Part shown: one piece after another, positions 43,071 through 50,335 of the stretch | How positions within the stretch are numbered: position 1 is the stretch's first letter | Layout: each line of letters begins with the position of its first letter | Source: Microbacterium sp. SLBN-154 | GTDB taxonomy: Bacteria; Actinomycetota; Actinomycetes; Actinomycetales; Microbacteriaceae | Assembly: GCF_006715565.1 (NCBI RefSeq) | Contig: NZ_VFNL01000001.1 | Location: forward strand, 2,914,001 to 2,978,000 | DNA: 64,000 nucleotides | Reading direction: 5' to 3' | The notes under the pieces: generated by a model | Seen by the model: only the letters and a program-made list of their open reading frames with translations | Told to the model about the DNA's origin: nothing | The model's database searches: none | Translations under genes and position numbers: made by a program

Positions 43071-44057
43071 CTACCCCTTCGTCGATCCCGCCAAGAGTCC
43101 CCTGACGAAGAATCTCTGGAGCGAGAAGAACACGATCAGTGGTACCACCAGCGAGACGAAGGCACCCGCCGTCAGACGCTGCCAGTCCTGTCCGCGCGAC
43201 CCGACCAGTTCGGCGAGGCGCTGCGTCAGCGGCGCCACGTCCTGCGTTCCGCCCGAGAAGATGAGGGCGACCAACAGGTCGTTCCACACCCACAGGAACT
43301 GGAAGATCGCGAAGGATGCGATGGCCGGGATGGCCAGCGGCAGCACGATCCGGAAGAAGATCTGGCTGTGCGAGGCGCCGTCCACGCGCGCCGCCTCGAT
43401 GACGTCGCCGGGGATCTCGTGGATGAAGTTGTGCAGCAGGAAGATCGCGAGCGGAAGGGCGAAGATCGTGTGTGCGATCCAGACCGGCAGGTAGTTCTGC
43501 TCCGGGATGATCGGTATCAGATTGTGCAACCCGGCCTGCAGCGGCCGGAGCCACGAGGAGAAGAACTGCAGCAGCGGCACGAGGGCCATCTGCAGCGGCA
43601 CGATCTGGAGTGCGAACACCAGGATGAACAGCACGTTCGCGCCGCGGAACTTGATCCACGCGAACGCGTAGGCCGCCATGCACGCGAACACCAGCGGGAA
43701 GATCGTCGCCGGGATGGCGATCGCCAGCGAGTTGACGAAGTACGCGCCCAGCTGCGGCGCCGACTGCGACGGCGAGAACAGGACGTCGCGGTAGTTGTCC
43801 AGCGTGAAGCCGGGGTTCTGGAAGATCGTCCACCAGCCGGTGGTCTGGATCAGCTCCGCGGGGCGGAACGAGGAGATGAACAGACCGAAGGTCGGGATGG
43901 TCCAGACGACCGCGATCGCGATCGCCGCGGCGGTGGCCCACGGCGAGGTCAGCCGCCGCTTGATCCGACCCGACTTGGTGTCGCGGGCTGCCTCTTCGAA
44001 ACTTGAGTCGTCTCTTCCCTCACCGGTGGGAAGATCGACGGGGGCGACGCTGCTCAT
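43071..44057 (-). CDS. Carbohydrate ABC permease (MalG type)
   Basis: 328 aa. An N-terminal cytoplasmic tail of ~35 residues precedes six membrane helices; EAA loop IEAARVDGASHSQIFFRIVL. ATG overlaps the stop of the other permease as ATGA. The set resembles alpha-glucoside (AglG-type) importers. It is the last gene of the LacI-controlled operon. No ATPase subunit is present. Confidence 0.9.
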   Translation of the reverse strand: MSSVAPVDLPTGEGRDDSSFEEAARDTKSGRIKRRLTSPWATAAAIAIAVVWTIPTFGLFISSFRPAELIQTTGWWTIFQNPGFTLDNYRDVLFSPSQSAPQLGAYFVNSLAIAIPATIFPLVFACMAAYAFAWIKFRGANVLFILVFALQIVPLQMALVPLLQFFSSWLRPLQAGLHNLIPIIPEQNYLPVWIAHTIFALPLAIFLLHNFIHEIPGDVIEAARVDGASHSQIFFRIVLPLAIPAIASFAIFQFLWVWNDLLVALIFSGGTQDVAPLTQRLAELVGSRGQDWQRLTAGAFVSLVVPLIVFFSLQRFFVRGLLAGSTKG

Positions 44058-45022
44058 CGGATCTCCCTCTGCTTGCGAAGCACGTTGACGTTGTAGATGA
44101 CGATGGGCAGGACGAGCAGGAAGAGGATGACGGCGAGCGCCGACCCTCGTCCGACCTCGCTCGCGCGGAACGCCTGGGTGTACATCTCGTTGGCGACGAC
44201 CGAGGTGTTGAAGTTACCGGCGGTCATCGTCCGCACGATGTCGAACACCTTCAGCGTCGCGATGGAGATCGTCGTCAGCACGACCACCAGTGAGCCGCGG
44301 ATGCCGGGGATGGTGACGTTGGTGAACCGCTGCCACGGGTTGGTCCCGTCGAGCTGCGCGGCTTCGATCTGCTCGGCGGGGATGCCTTTGATCGCGGCGC
44401 TCAGGACGACCATCGCGAAACCGGTCTGGATCCAGATCATCACGACGATGAGGAGGAACGTGTTGAGCGGATCGGTCTGGAGCCACTGCACGGGCTCGCC
44501 GCCGAGACCGGTCACGATCGCGTTGAGCAGACCGATCTGCTCGCGCTCGCCGGCGCGGTACTCGTAGACGAAGCGCCAGATGATGCCCGCACCGACGAAC
44601 GAGATCGCCATCGGCATGAACACCAGAGCCTTGTAGTAGCGCTCACCGCGCGACTTGTCGATGAAGACCGCGTACGCCAGCCCCAGGGCGGTGGCGAGGG
44701 TGGGGACAAGCAGCACCCAGACGACGGTGTTGATGAGAGTCCGGATGGCGGCGGGCTGGGTGAACATCCAGATGAAGTTGTCCCAGCTGAAGTTGCCGCT
44801 GTTGTCGAGGAAGGCCAGTCCCGTGGTGCGGATCGCCGGCCAGATCAGGCCGATGGCCAGAAGGATGATGGCGGGGGCGAGGAAGCCGACGAGCTGCCAG
44901 TAGTCTCGGCCCTTCTTCGGAGCCCGGTCGATGAAGAAGACCAACAGGCCCACGATGGCGGCGAACACGGCAAGCCCCATCACGACCTGGAGGATCTTCC
45001 CCAGAAGATCGGCGGTGGTCAT
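44054..45022 (-). CDS. Carbohydrate ABC permease (MalF type)
   Basis: 322 aa with about seven to eight hydrophobic segments, the first two before the core six (VVMGLAVFAAIVGLLVFFID). EAA loop IEAAQLDGTNPWQRFTNVTI. Resembles AglF. It lies 117 bases past the binding-protein stop, across a strong hairpin, and is coupled to the next permease. Confidence 0.9.
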   Translation of the reverse strand: MTTADLLGKILQVVMGLAVFAAIVGLLVFFIDRAPKKGRDYWQLVGFLAPAIILLAIGLIWPAIRTTGLAFLDNSGNFSWDNFIWMFTQPAAIRTLINTVVWVLLVPTLATALGLAYAVFIDKSRGERYYKALVFMPMAISFVGAGIIWRFVYEYRAGEREQIGLLNAIVTGLGGEPVQWLQTDPLNTFLLIVVMIWIQTGFAMVVLSAAIKGIPAEQIEAAQLDGTNPWQRFTNVTIPGIRGSLVVVLTTISIATLKVFDIVRTMTAGNFNTSVVANEMYTQAFRASEVGRGSALAVILFLLVLPIVIYNVNVLRKQREIR

Positions 45023-45091
45023 CGATCACGATCCCTTCTTCGTCGTTGAAGTGCGGAGGACGCGGTGCCGCGTCATCCTTCGTTCGGAGTG

Positions 45092-45126
45092 GTCGGGGGC
45101 GGGGCGAACCGTGCCCCACCCCCGAC
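45092..45126 (-). terminator. Attenuator hairpin between binding-protein and permease genes
   Basis: GTCGGGGGCGGGGC (45092-45105) pairs with GCCCCACCCCCGAC (45113-45126), one mismatch in 14, 7-base loop. It begins 13 bases after the binding-protein stop. In sugar ABC operons such hairpins reduce read-through or protect the upstream mRNA so that binding protein exceeds permease. Confidence 0.7.
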
Positions 45127-45139
45127 CTGGATCAGCCGA

Positions 45140-46489
45140 TCAGCTGGCGGGCCAGCTGGACTCGATCGCGTCGACCGTCTCCTGGGTGCTCTGCCCGGTG
45201 ACCCACGCCACCACGCCGCGCCAGAACGAGTCGGCGCCGACCGCGCCGGGCATGAGGTCCGACCCGTCGAAGCGGAAGGTGGTCTCGGGATCCTGCAGGA
45301 TCTCGATCGACTGCACCAGCAGCTCGCTCGACGCGTTCTCGGGGTCCACACCCGTGTTGGCGCTGATCACGCCGCCGAGGCTGACGCGGTTGTTCGCCCA
45401 GGTGTCGCTGGAGAGGAACGCGCGCACCGTCTCGACCTCTTCGGCGTCGCGGAAGGCGACGGGGAACTCGCCACCACCGGTCACCGACAGCGGGTCACCG
45501 GCCGTGGCCGGCGGGGTGAGGAAGCCGAACACATCGCCGTCCGAGGCCACGACGACCTCGTCGCCGCCCTCTGCGTTCCAGAAGGTCTCGTAGAACGAGG
45601 CCTGGTGGTGCAGCGAGCACTCGCCGTCGAGGATGGGCAGACCGGCGGTCTGGAAGGCCTCGGTCACGAGGGTCGACACGTCGCCGATGCCGCCGTTGAC
45701 GTAGTCCTCGTTCTTGAGGTAGGCGCCCACGGCGTCGAAGGCCTCGACGATGCGGGGGTCGTTGAACGGGATCTCGTGGGTCACCCACTGGTCGTAGACC
45801 TCGGGGCCGTGCAGGCGCAGCACCCAGTCCTCGATCCAGTCGGTGGCCGGCCAACCGGTGGCGTCACCGGACTCGAGGCCGACGCACCAGGGCTTCTCGC
45901 CCGTGGCCGCGATCTCCTCGGTCAGCGCCGTCAGCTCGTCGAGGGTCTGGGGGATCTCCCACCCGTTCTCCTCGAACTGCGTCGGCGAGTACCAGACGTA
46001 GCCCTTGATGCTGGCCATCAGCGGTGCGGCGTAGAACGTGCCGTCGTAGGTGCCGTACTGCTTCCAGTCCTCGGACCACCACTCGTCGACGTTGGCCTCG
46101 ACCTCGGCCGATGCCGGGATCAGCCAGCCGCCCTCGGCCAGACGCGCGAGCAGACCCGGCTGCGGCACGATGCCGATGTCGGGGGCGTTGCCACCCTCGG
46201 CGAGAACGGCGATCTGCGCCTCGAACTCGCTCGAGCCCTGGTATTCGATGTTGATACCCGTGCACTGGGCGAAGTCGCTCCAGGACTCCACCAGGCGATC
46301 GGCCTCGAGGTCGAGGATGGTGCCGCCGATGGTGACCTCGGCACCATCGAACGTGCCGTACTCCTCGTACTCCGTGCAGTCGACGTCTTCGTTCGCCGCG
46401 ATGTCGCCGGTACATGCCGACAGCGCGAGGGCGGAAACACCGAGGGCCGCGACGGCTGTGACGACGCGACCCGCTTTTCCGAATCTCAT
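45140..46489 (-). CDS. Carbohydrate ABC substrate-binding lipoprotein (AglE-like)
   Basis: 449 aa. Signal peptide with lipobox LSAC (acylated Cys about 25), then DIAANEDVDCTEYEEYGTFD. The segment INIEYQGSSEFEAQIAVLAE and GIVPQPGLLARLAEGGWL resemble AglE alpha-glucoside binders. First gene of the operon, divergent from lacI; a palindromic operator lies 55 bases upstream. The sugar is inferred, not shown. Confidence 0.88.
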   Translation of the reverse strand: MRFGKAGRVVTAVAALGVSALALSACTGDIAANEDVDCTEYEEYGTFDGAEVTIGGTILDLEADRLVESWSDFAQCTGINIEYQGSSEFEAQIAVLAEGGNAPDIGIVPQPGLLARLAEGGWLIPASAEVEANVDEWWSEDWKQYGTYDGTFYAAPLMASIKGYVWYSPTQFEENGWEIPQTLDELTALTEEIAATGEKPWCVGLESGDATGWPATDWIEDWVLRLHGPEVYDQWVTHEIPFNDPRIVEAFDAVGAYLKNEDYVNGGIGDVSTLVTEAFQTAGLPILDGECSLHHQASFYETFWNAEGGDEVVVASDGDVFGFLTPPATAGDPLSVTGGGEFPVAFRDAEEVETVRAFLSSDTWANNRVSLGGVISANTGVDPENASSELLVQSIEILQDPETTFRFDGSDLMPGAVGADSFWRGVVAWVTGQSTQETVDAIESSWPAS

Positions 46490-46543
46490 TTTGCCTCCTC
46501 ATCGAGCAGTTCCCACCGTCCTGCGACCCGCAGGCGTCGGGTA

Positions 46544-46557
46544 GGGAACCGATTCCA
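46544..46557. promoter_or_regulatory. LacI-type operator near the sugar ABC start
   Basis: GGGAACCGATTCCA, with GGAA/TTCC arms around a central CG. It lies 55 bases upstream of the binding-protein start. Matches the site at 46666 (GGAA-nCGn-TTCC). Confidence 0.7.
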
Positions 46558-46665
46558 GGATCACCGTACGGGATACCGCCTTGGCTTCACAACGCGAATT
46601 GATCACGACTCGATAACCGATGCGCACACTGGTGGCGCGCCGACGGTCGACGTTGCATGATGACG

Positions 46666-46679
46666 TGGAAACGGTTCCA
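46666..46679. promoter_or_regulatory. LacI-type operator near the repressor start
   Basis: TGGAAACGGTTCCA, with GGAA/TTCC arms around a central CG, 52 bases upstream of the lacI-family start. With the site at 46544 it suggests that the repressor controls itself and the divergent operon. The centres are 122 bases apart. Confidence 0.7.
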
Positions 46680-46730
46680 GATTCCGGTGGCACCGCACCG
46701 GCCCCGAGAGCCCGAAGGAGGGTTCGCACG

Positions 46731-47786
46731 ATGATGGGGATCGCCGACGTCGCACGCCTCGCGGGGGTGTCGAAGTCCACGGCGAGCCGTGCTCTGACGG
46801 GCGCAGGGTATGTGTCGACCGAGACGCGCGAGCGCGTGCAGCGGGCGGCCGCCGAGCTCGGCTACGTCGCCTCGACGAGCGCAGTCAGTCTGGTCACCGG
46901 TCGTACCCGCAATGTCGGGGTCGTGATGCCGTGCGTGAACCGCTGGTTCTTCGCCGAGGTGCTCGAAGGCATCCAGGACAGCCTCCTGGATGAGGGCCTG
47001 AATCTCACCCTCTACGACGCCCAGCCAGGCACCCCGGGGCGTCAGAAGATCTTCGAGGACTTCCTCTCTCGCAAGCAGTTCGACGGGCTGATCGCCGTCG
47101 GACTCGAACCCGAGGACGCTGAGCTCGCCCGGCTGCGGCGGATCGGCAAGCCCGTCGTCAGCATCGTCGGCGGAGCGGACGGACTCAGCGTCATCGCCCT
47201 CGACGACGATTACGCCGCTCGACGGGCCACCGACCACCTCATCGCCCTCGGTCACCGGCGCATCCTGTTCCTCGGCGGGGGCGCCCCCGACGGACCGAAG
47301 GTGGCCGGGTCCGACGTGGAACGGGCACGCCGCGAGGGCTATCGAGGAGCGATGGAGGATGCCGGCATGGGCGACCTCGCGCAGCACGTCGTGTCGCGCC
47401 TGAGCCTCCCCTCCGGCTACGCCGCCGCCGTCGACGTGCTGGGTTCGCGGGATCGACCGACCGCCATCGTCGGAGTCTGCGACGAGGTCGCCATCGGTGC
47501 CATCATCGCGGCGCGCAGGCTGGGCATCCAGGTGCCGAACGACCTCAGCGTGATCGGCATCGACGACCACGAGTACGCCGAGATGTTCGCGCTCACCACC
47601 CTGCGGCAGACACCGCGCGAGCAGGGCGCCGCGGCGGTGCGCACCCTGCTCGAGCACCTCGCCGATCCTGAGCGGCCGCCCTCGGTCATCCGCACGCAGG
47701 CACGACTGGTCGTTCGCAACTCGACGGGACCGGTCAATCCCCGCCAGTCGGCAGCGGTGGCGGACGCGTCGCTGGGGCGACGGTAG
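46731..47786 (+). CDS. LacI-family transcriptional repressor
   Basis: 351 aa from ATG 46731 (GGAGGG 8 bases upstream). The N-terminal HTH is GIADVARLAGVSKSTASRAL with the hinge helix region ELGYVASTSAV. A periplasmic-binding-protein-like effector domain follows (RTRNVGVVMPCVNRWFFAEV ... GHRRILFLGGGAP ... TAIVGVCDEVAIGAI). Divergent from the sugar ABC operon with two palindromes between. It probably senses the imported sugar. Confidence 0.93.
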   Translation: MMGIADVARLAGVSKSTASRALTGAGYVSTETRERVQRAAAELGYVASTSAVSLVTGRTRNVGVVMPCVNRWFFAEVLEGIQDSLLDEGLNLTLYDAQPGTPGRQKIFEDFLSRKQFDGLIAVGLEPEDAELARLRRIGKPVVSIVGGADGLSVIALDDDYAARRATDHLIALGHRRILFLGGGAPDGPKVAGSDVERARREGYRGAMEDAGMGDLAQHVVSRLSLPSGYAAAVDVLGSRDRPTAIVGVCDEVAIGAIIAARRLGIQVPNDLSVIGIDDHEYAEMFALTTLRQTPREQGAAAVRTLLEHLADPERPPSVIRTQARLVVRNSTGPVNPRQSAAVADASLGRR

Positions 47787-47800
47787 GACTCCCCTCCTCG

Positions 47801-47857
47801 CGACCCGTCAAGAACCGCGGTGCGCACGCACGTTCAGCCGCTTTTTTCGACGGGTCG
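47801..47857 (+). terminator. Possible lacI terminator
   Basis: CGACCCGTC (47801-47809) pairs with GACGGGTCG (47849-47857) across 39 bases that include CTTTTTTC. The loop is large, so this is weaker than the neighbouring hairpins. Confidence 0.4.
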
Positions 47858-47874
47858 AGGTCAGTGGGAACGAC

Positions 47875-47912
47875 GAAAGACCCGGGACACGATGGGGTGT
47901 CCCGGGTCTTTC
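47875..47912 (-). terminator. rplJL operon terminator
   Basis: Sixteen-base perfect arms GAAAGACCCGGGACAC (47875-47890) and GTGTCCCGGGTCTTTC (47897-47912) around a 6-base loop, 108 bases past the rplL stop. On the minus strand the stem ends in TCTTTCGTCG. It may also stop plus-strand transcripts from lacI. Confidence 0.8.
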
Positions 47913-47978
47913 GATGTGGCGCTGTGAGCGCCGAGAGGTTGATACGCCGCCTCGGGCGGCATGTCGACCTGAGTCGAC

Positions 47979-48015
47979 GCCGGGTCGACGCGCGCTCTGC
48001 GCGCATCGACCCGGC
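47979..48015 (-). terminator. Long hairpin right after rplL
   Basis: GCCGGGTCGA (47979-47988) pairs with TCGACCCGGC (48006-48015), and inside GCGCGC (47990-47995) pairs with GCGCGC (47999-48004) around TCT. It begins 5 bases past the rplL stop. No T tract; it could end transcription or shield the 3' end. Confidence 0.6.
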
Positions 48016-48020
48016 ACGGC

Positions 48021-48410
48021 TCACTTGAGGGTGACGGTGGCGCCGGCCTCTTCCAGAGCGGCCTTGGCCTTGTCCGCGGTCTCCTTGTTGGCGCCCTCGA
48101 GGACGGGCTTGGGGGCACCGTCGACGACGGCCTTCGCCTCACCGAGGCCGAGCGAGGTGAGCTCGCGGACGACCTTGATGACCTGGATCTTCTTGTCGCC
48201 GACCGACTCGAGGATGACGTCGAAGGAGTCCTTGACCTCTTCCTCTTCGGCGGGCGCACCACCGGCGGGGGCGCCGGAAGCGGCGACCGCGACGGGGGCG
48301 GCGGCGGTGACGTCGAAGGTCTCCTCGAAGGCCTTGACGAACTCGGACAGCTCGATGAGCGTGAGCTCCTTGAACGCGTCGAGCAGCTCCTCAGTGCTGA
48401 GCTTTGCCAT
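48021..48410 (-). CDS. rplL: 50S ribosomal protein L7/L12
   Basis: 129 aa. N-terminal dimer domain ([20 protein letters not shown]), an Ala/Gly hinge ([19 protein letters not shown]) and a C-terminal domain with KSDFDVILE-like [19 protein letters not shown] and [17 protein letters not shown]. It forms the ribosomal stalk that recruits translation factors. It lies 42 bases after rplJ. Confidence 0.98.
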   Translation of the reverse strand: MAKLSTEELLDAFKELTLIELSEFVKAFEETFDVTAAAPVAVAASGAPAGGAPAEEEEVKDSFDVILESVGDKKIQVIKVVRELTSLGLGEAKAVVDGAPKPVLEGANKETADKAKAALEEAGATVTLK

Positions 48411-48452
48411 GATGTATCTCCTTGTTGGGTGGTTTTATCTGCCGGGCCCGTG

Positions 48453-48968
48453 TCAGGCCGCGGACTCCTGCTTCTCACGCAGCGCGTCGACCGTGCGAAC
48501 GGCCTTCGACGGCAGTGCGTTGAAGACGTAGGCCGCCTTGGTCAGCGAGGCCTTCATCGCACCGGCGAGCTTCGCCAGCAGGACTTCACGGCTCTCGAGA
48601 TCGGCGAGCTTGTTGACCTCCTCCGCGGTGAGGGGGTTTCCGTCGAAGAATCCGCCCTTGACCACCAGGAGGGGGTGTGCCTTGGCAAAGGCACGCAGAC
48701 CCTTCGCGACGGCGACCGGGTCGCCGTGCACGAACGCGATGGCCGACGGACCCTTCAGTCCCTCGTCCAGCCCCGTGACCCCCGCGTTGCCCGCGGCGAT
48801 CTTGGTCAGCGTGTTCTTCACCACGGCGTATTCCGCATCCTGACGGATGGTGTTGCGAAGCTCCTTGAGCTCGGCAACCGTCAGGCCGCGGTACTCGGTG
48901 AGCAAGACGGCGGTCGAGTCCTCGAATTGCTTCGTGAGCTCGGCGACCGATGCTTCCTTCTGCGCCAT
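48453..48968 (-). CDS. rplJ: 50S ribosomal protein L10
   Basis: 171 aa from ATG 48966-48968, which follows AAGGAGTGGCC and gives the family start [18 protein letters not shown]. It anchors L7/L12 dimers to the ribosome and in many bacteria represses its own operon by binding the leader mRNA. The [16 protein letters not shown] and [11 protein letters not shown] stretches are conserved. The operon has a long structured leader with a terminator-like stem. Confidence 0.97.
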   Translation of the reverse strand: MAQKEASVAELTKQFEDSTAVLLTEYRGLTVAELKELRNTIRQDAEYAVVKNTLTKIAAGNAGVTGLDEGLKGPSAIAFVHGDPVAVAKGLRAFAKAHPLLVVKGGFFDGNPLTAEEVNKLADLESREVLLAKLAGAMKASLTKAAYVFNALPSKAVRTVDALREKQESAA

Positions 48969-49145
48969 GGCCACTCCTTGTATCTGTGAGACGCACCACG
49001 GTGGCGGTGCGTCGGCCTGCGACATCCGGTCGTCACGGCAAAACAAAACGCTCCGGCGCAAGCGCACGGAGCGTCATCCTGGAAAGGGTTTCGATCGTGT
49101 CACCTGCGCGGGCCCCTGCGATGCAGTGCTTCGGTCTCGGTGCTC
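48969..49145 (-). ncRNA. Candidate L10 leader of rplJL
   Basis: The minus-strand transcript ahead of rplJ holds an upstream structured stretch with GCAGGGGCCCGCGCAGGTG (about 49101-49119), then a terminator-like stem (49041-49074), then the start. The rest to ATG 48966 has a GC-rich repeat ACGCACCGCCACCGTGGTGCG that can pair. Layout and position agree with the L10 leader class; exact limits are not known. Confidence 0.5.
49041..49074 (-). terminator. Intrinsic terminator inside the rplJ leader
   Basis: On the minus strand ACGCTCCG, an inner GCGC-TT-GCGC, and CGGAGCGT form one long stem, followed directly by TTTTGTTTT. No minus-strand gene lies upstream, so this stops transcripts begun in the rplJ leader about 75 bases before rplJ. 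An attenuator is the best reading. Confidence 0.65.
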
Positions 49146-49233
49146 GCGCACCTCGATGACCAGCGGTCTTCGGCTCGGACCATGCTACGCCGACCGCAGA
49201 CGTCCCGCCAAATCGGCACCCCCACCCGGATGG

Positions 49234-49252
49234 TTAGGGTAGCCTTACCATG
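49234..49252. promoter_or_regulatory. DtxR/IdeR iron box
   Basis: TTAGGGTAGCCTTACC matches the first 16 positions of TTAGGTTAGGCTAACCTAA at 14 places (counting position 10 as G or C). It lies 43-61 bases upstream of the ferric-binding protein start, so the transporter is likely repressed when iron is plentiful. Confidence 0.8.
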
Positions 49253-49294
49253 GCGCTTCCGCCGTGTCCCCTCCCTCCCCCAAGGATGTCCTGC

Positions 49295-50335
49295 ATGCCC
49301 TCTCGCCGCTCCTCGCTCCTCGTCGCCGCCGTCGCCGGCATCGCCGTCCTGTCGTTGACGGCCTGCGCCGGGCAGACCCCCGGCGACCCGGGCGCACCCT
49401 CGGACGAACCGCAGACGCTGACGGTGTACTCCGGCCGCGACGCCGAGCTCATCGACCCGCTCATGGACATGTTCGAGGAGCAGTCGGGAATCGACGTCGA
49501 AGTGCGCTACGCCGGGACCACGGAGCTGGCAGCACAGCTGCTCGAAGAGGGCGAGCGCACGCCCGCGCAGGTCTTCCTCTCGCAGGACGCCGGCGCACTG
49601 GGCGCCGTCTCCGACGCCGGCATGTTCGCGACCCTTCCCGATGAGATCACCTCACTCGTCCCGGCCGAGTACACCTCGTCGGACGGATCGTGGGTGGGAT
49701 TGACCGGACGAGCCCGCGTGATCGCGTATGACAGCGAGAAGTACACCGCCGACCAGGTGCCCGGCGACGTCCTGGAACTGGTCGAACCCGAATGGGCCGG
49801 GAAGGTGGGCATCGTGCCGAGCAACGCCTCGTTCCAGGCGTTCGTCACCGCGCTGCGCGTGAGCGAGGGAGAAGATGTGGCCCGGGCCTGGCTGGAAGGC
49901 CTGGTGGCAGGAGACTCCCCGATCTACGCGAGCAACGGCGAACTGCTCGAAGCCGTCAATTCCGGGGCCGTGGACCTCGGGCTGATCAATCACTACTACT
50001 GGGCGCGATCGGAGCAGGACCCCGCGACGCTGCGCGCGCAGCTGAAGTTCGGAGATCCCGGCTCGATCTCCGCGCTGGTCAATGTCACCGGGGCCGGAGT
50101 GCTCAACCGGGCCGCGGATTCCCCCGAGGCCATCGCGTTGGTCGAGTTCCTCGTGTCGGAGGAGGCGCAGACCTACTTCCGCGAGGAGACCTTCGAGTAC
50201 CCGCTCGTGGGAGACCTTCCGGGGCCCGAGGGCGTTCCGGCTCGGGAGGACCTCGGCGCCCCCGACATCGACCTGTCCGACCTCGCATCGCTTCAGGAGA
50301 CGGTGGCGCTGATCACCGAGGCGGGGCTGCTCTGA
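49295..50335 (+). CDS. Ferric iron ABC transporter binding lipoprotein
   Basis: 346 aa from ATG 49295 (AAGGA 8 bases upstream); ATG 49250 lies inside the iron box. Signal peptide MPSRRSSLLVAAVAGIAVLS with lipobox LTAC. The mature start TLTVYSGRDAELIDPLMDMF and paired tyrosines in NHYYWARSEQD are those of FbpA/FutA Fe3+ binders. First gene of an iron-regulated three-gene operon. Confidence 0.92.
   Translation: MPSRRSSLLVAAVAGIAVLSLTACAGQTPGDPGAPSDEPQTLTVYSGRDAELIDPLMDMFEEQSGIDVEVRYAGTTELAAQLLEEGERTPAQVFLSQDAGALGAVSDAGMFATLPDEITSLVPAEYTSSDGSWVGLTGRARVIAYDSEKYTADQVPGDVLELVEPEWAGKVGIVPSNASFQAFVTALRVSEGEDVARAWLEGLVAGDSPIYASNGELLEAVNSGAVDLGLINHYYWARSEQDPATLRAQLKFGDPGSISALVNVTGAGVLNRAADSPEAIALVEFLVSEEAQTYFREETFEYPLVGDLPGPEGVPAREDLGAPDIDLSDLASLQETVALITEAGLL

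Noticed and set aside
49250..49294. ATG 49250 as start of the ferric binding protein
   Set aside because: It overlaps the iron box, lacks a ribosome site, and adds a proline-rich stretch before the signal peptide.
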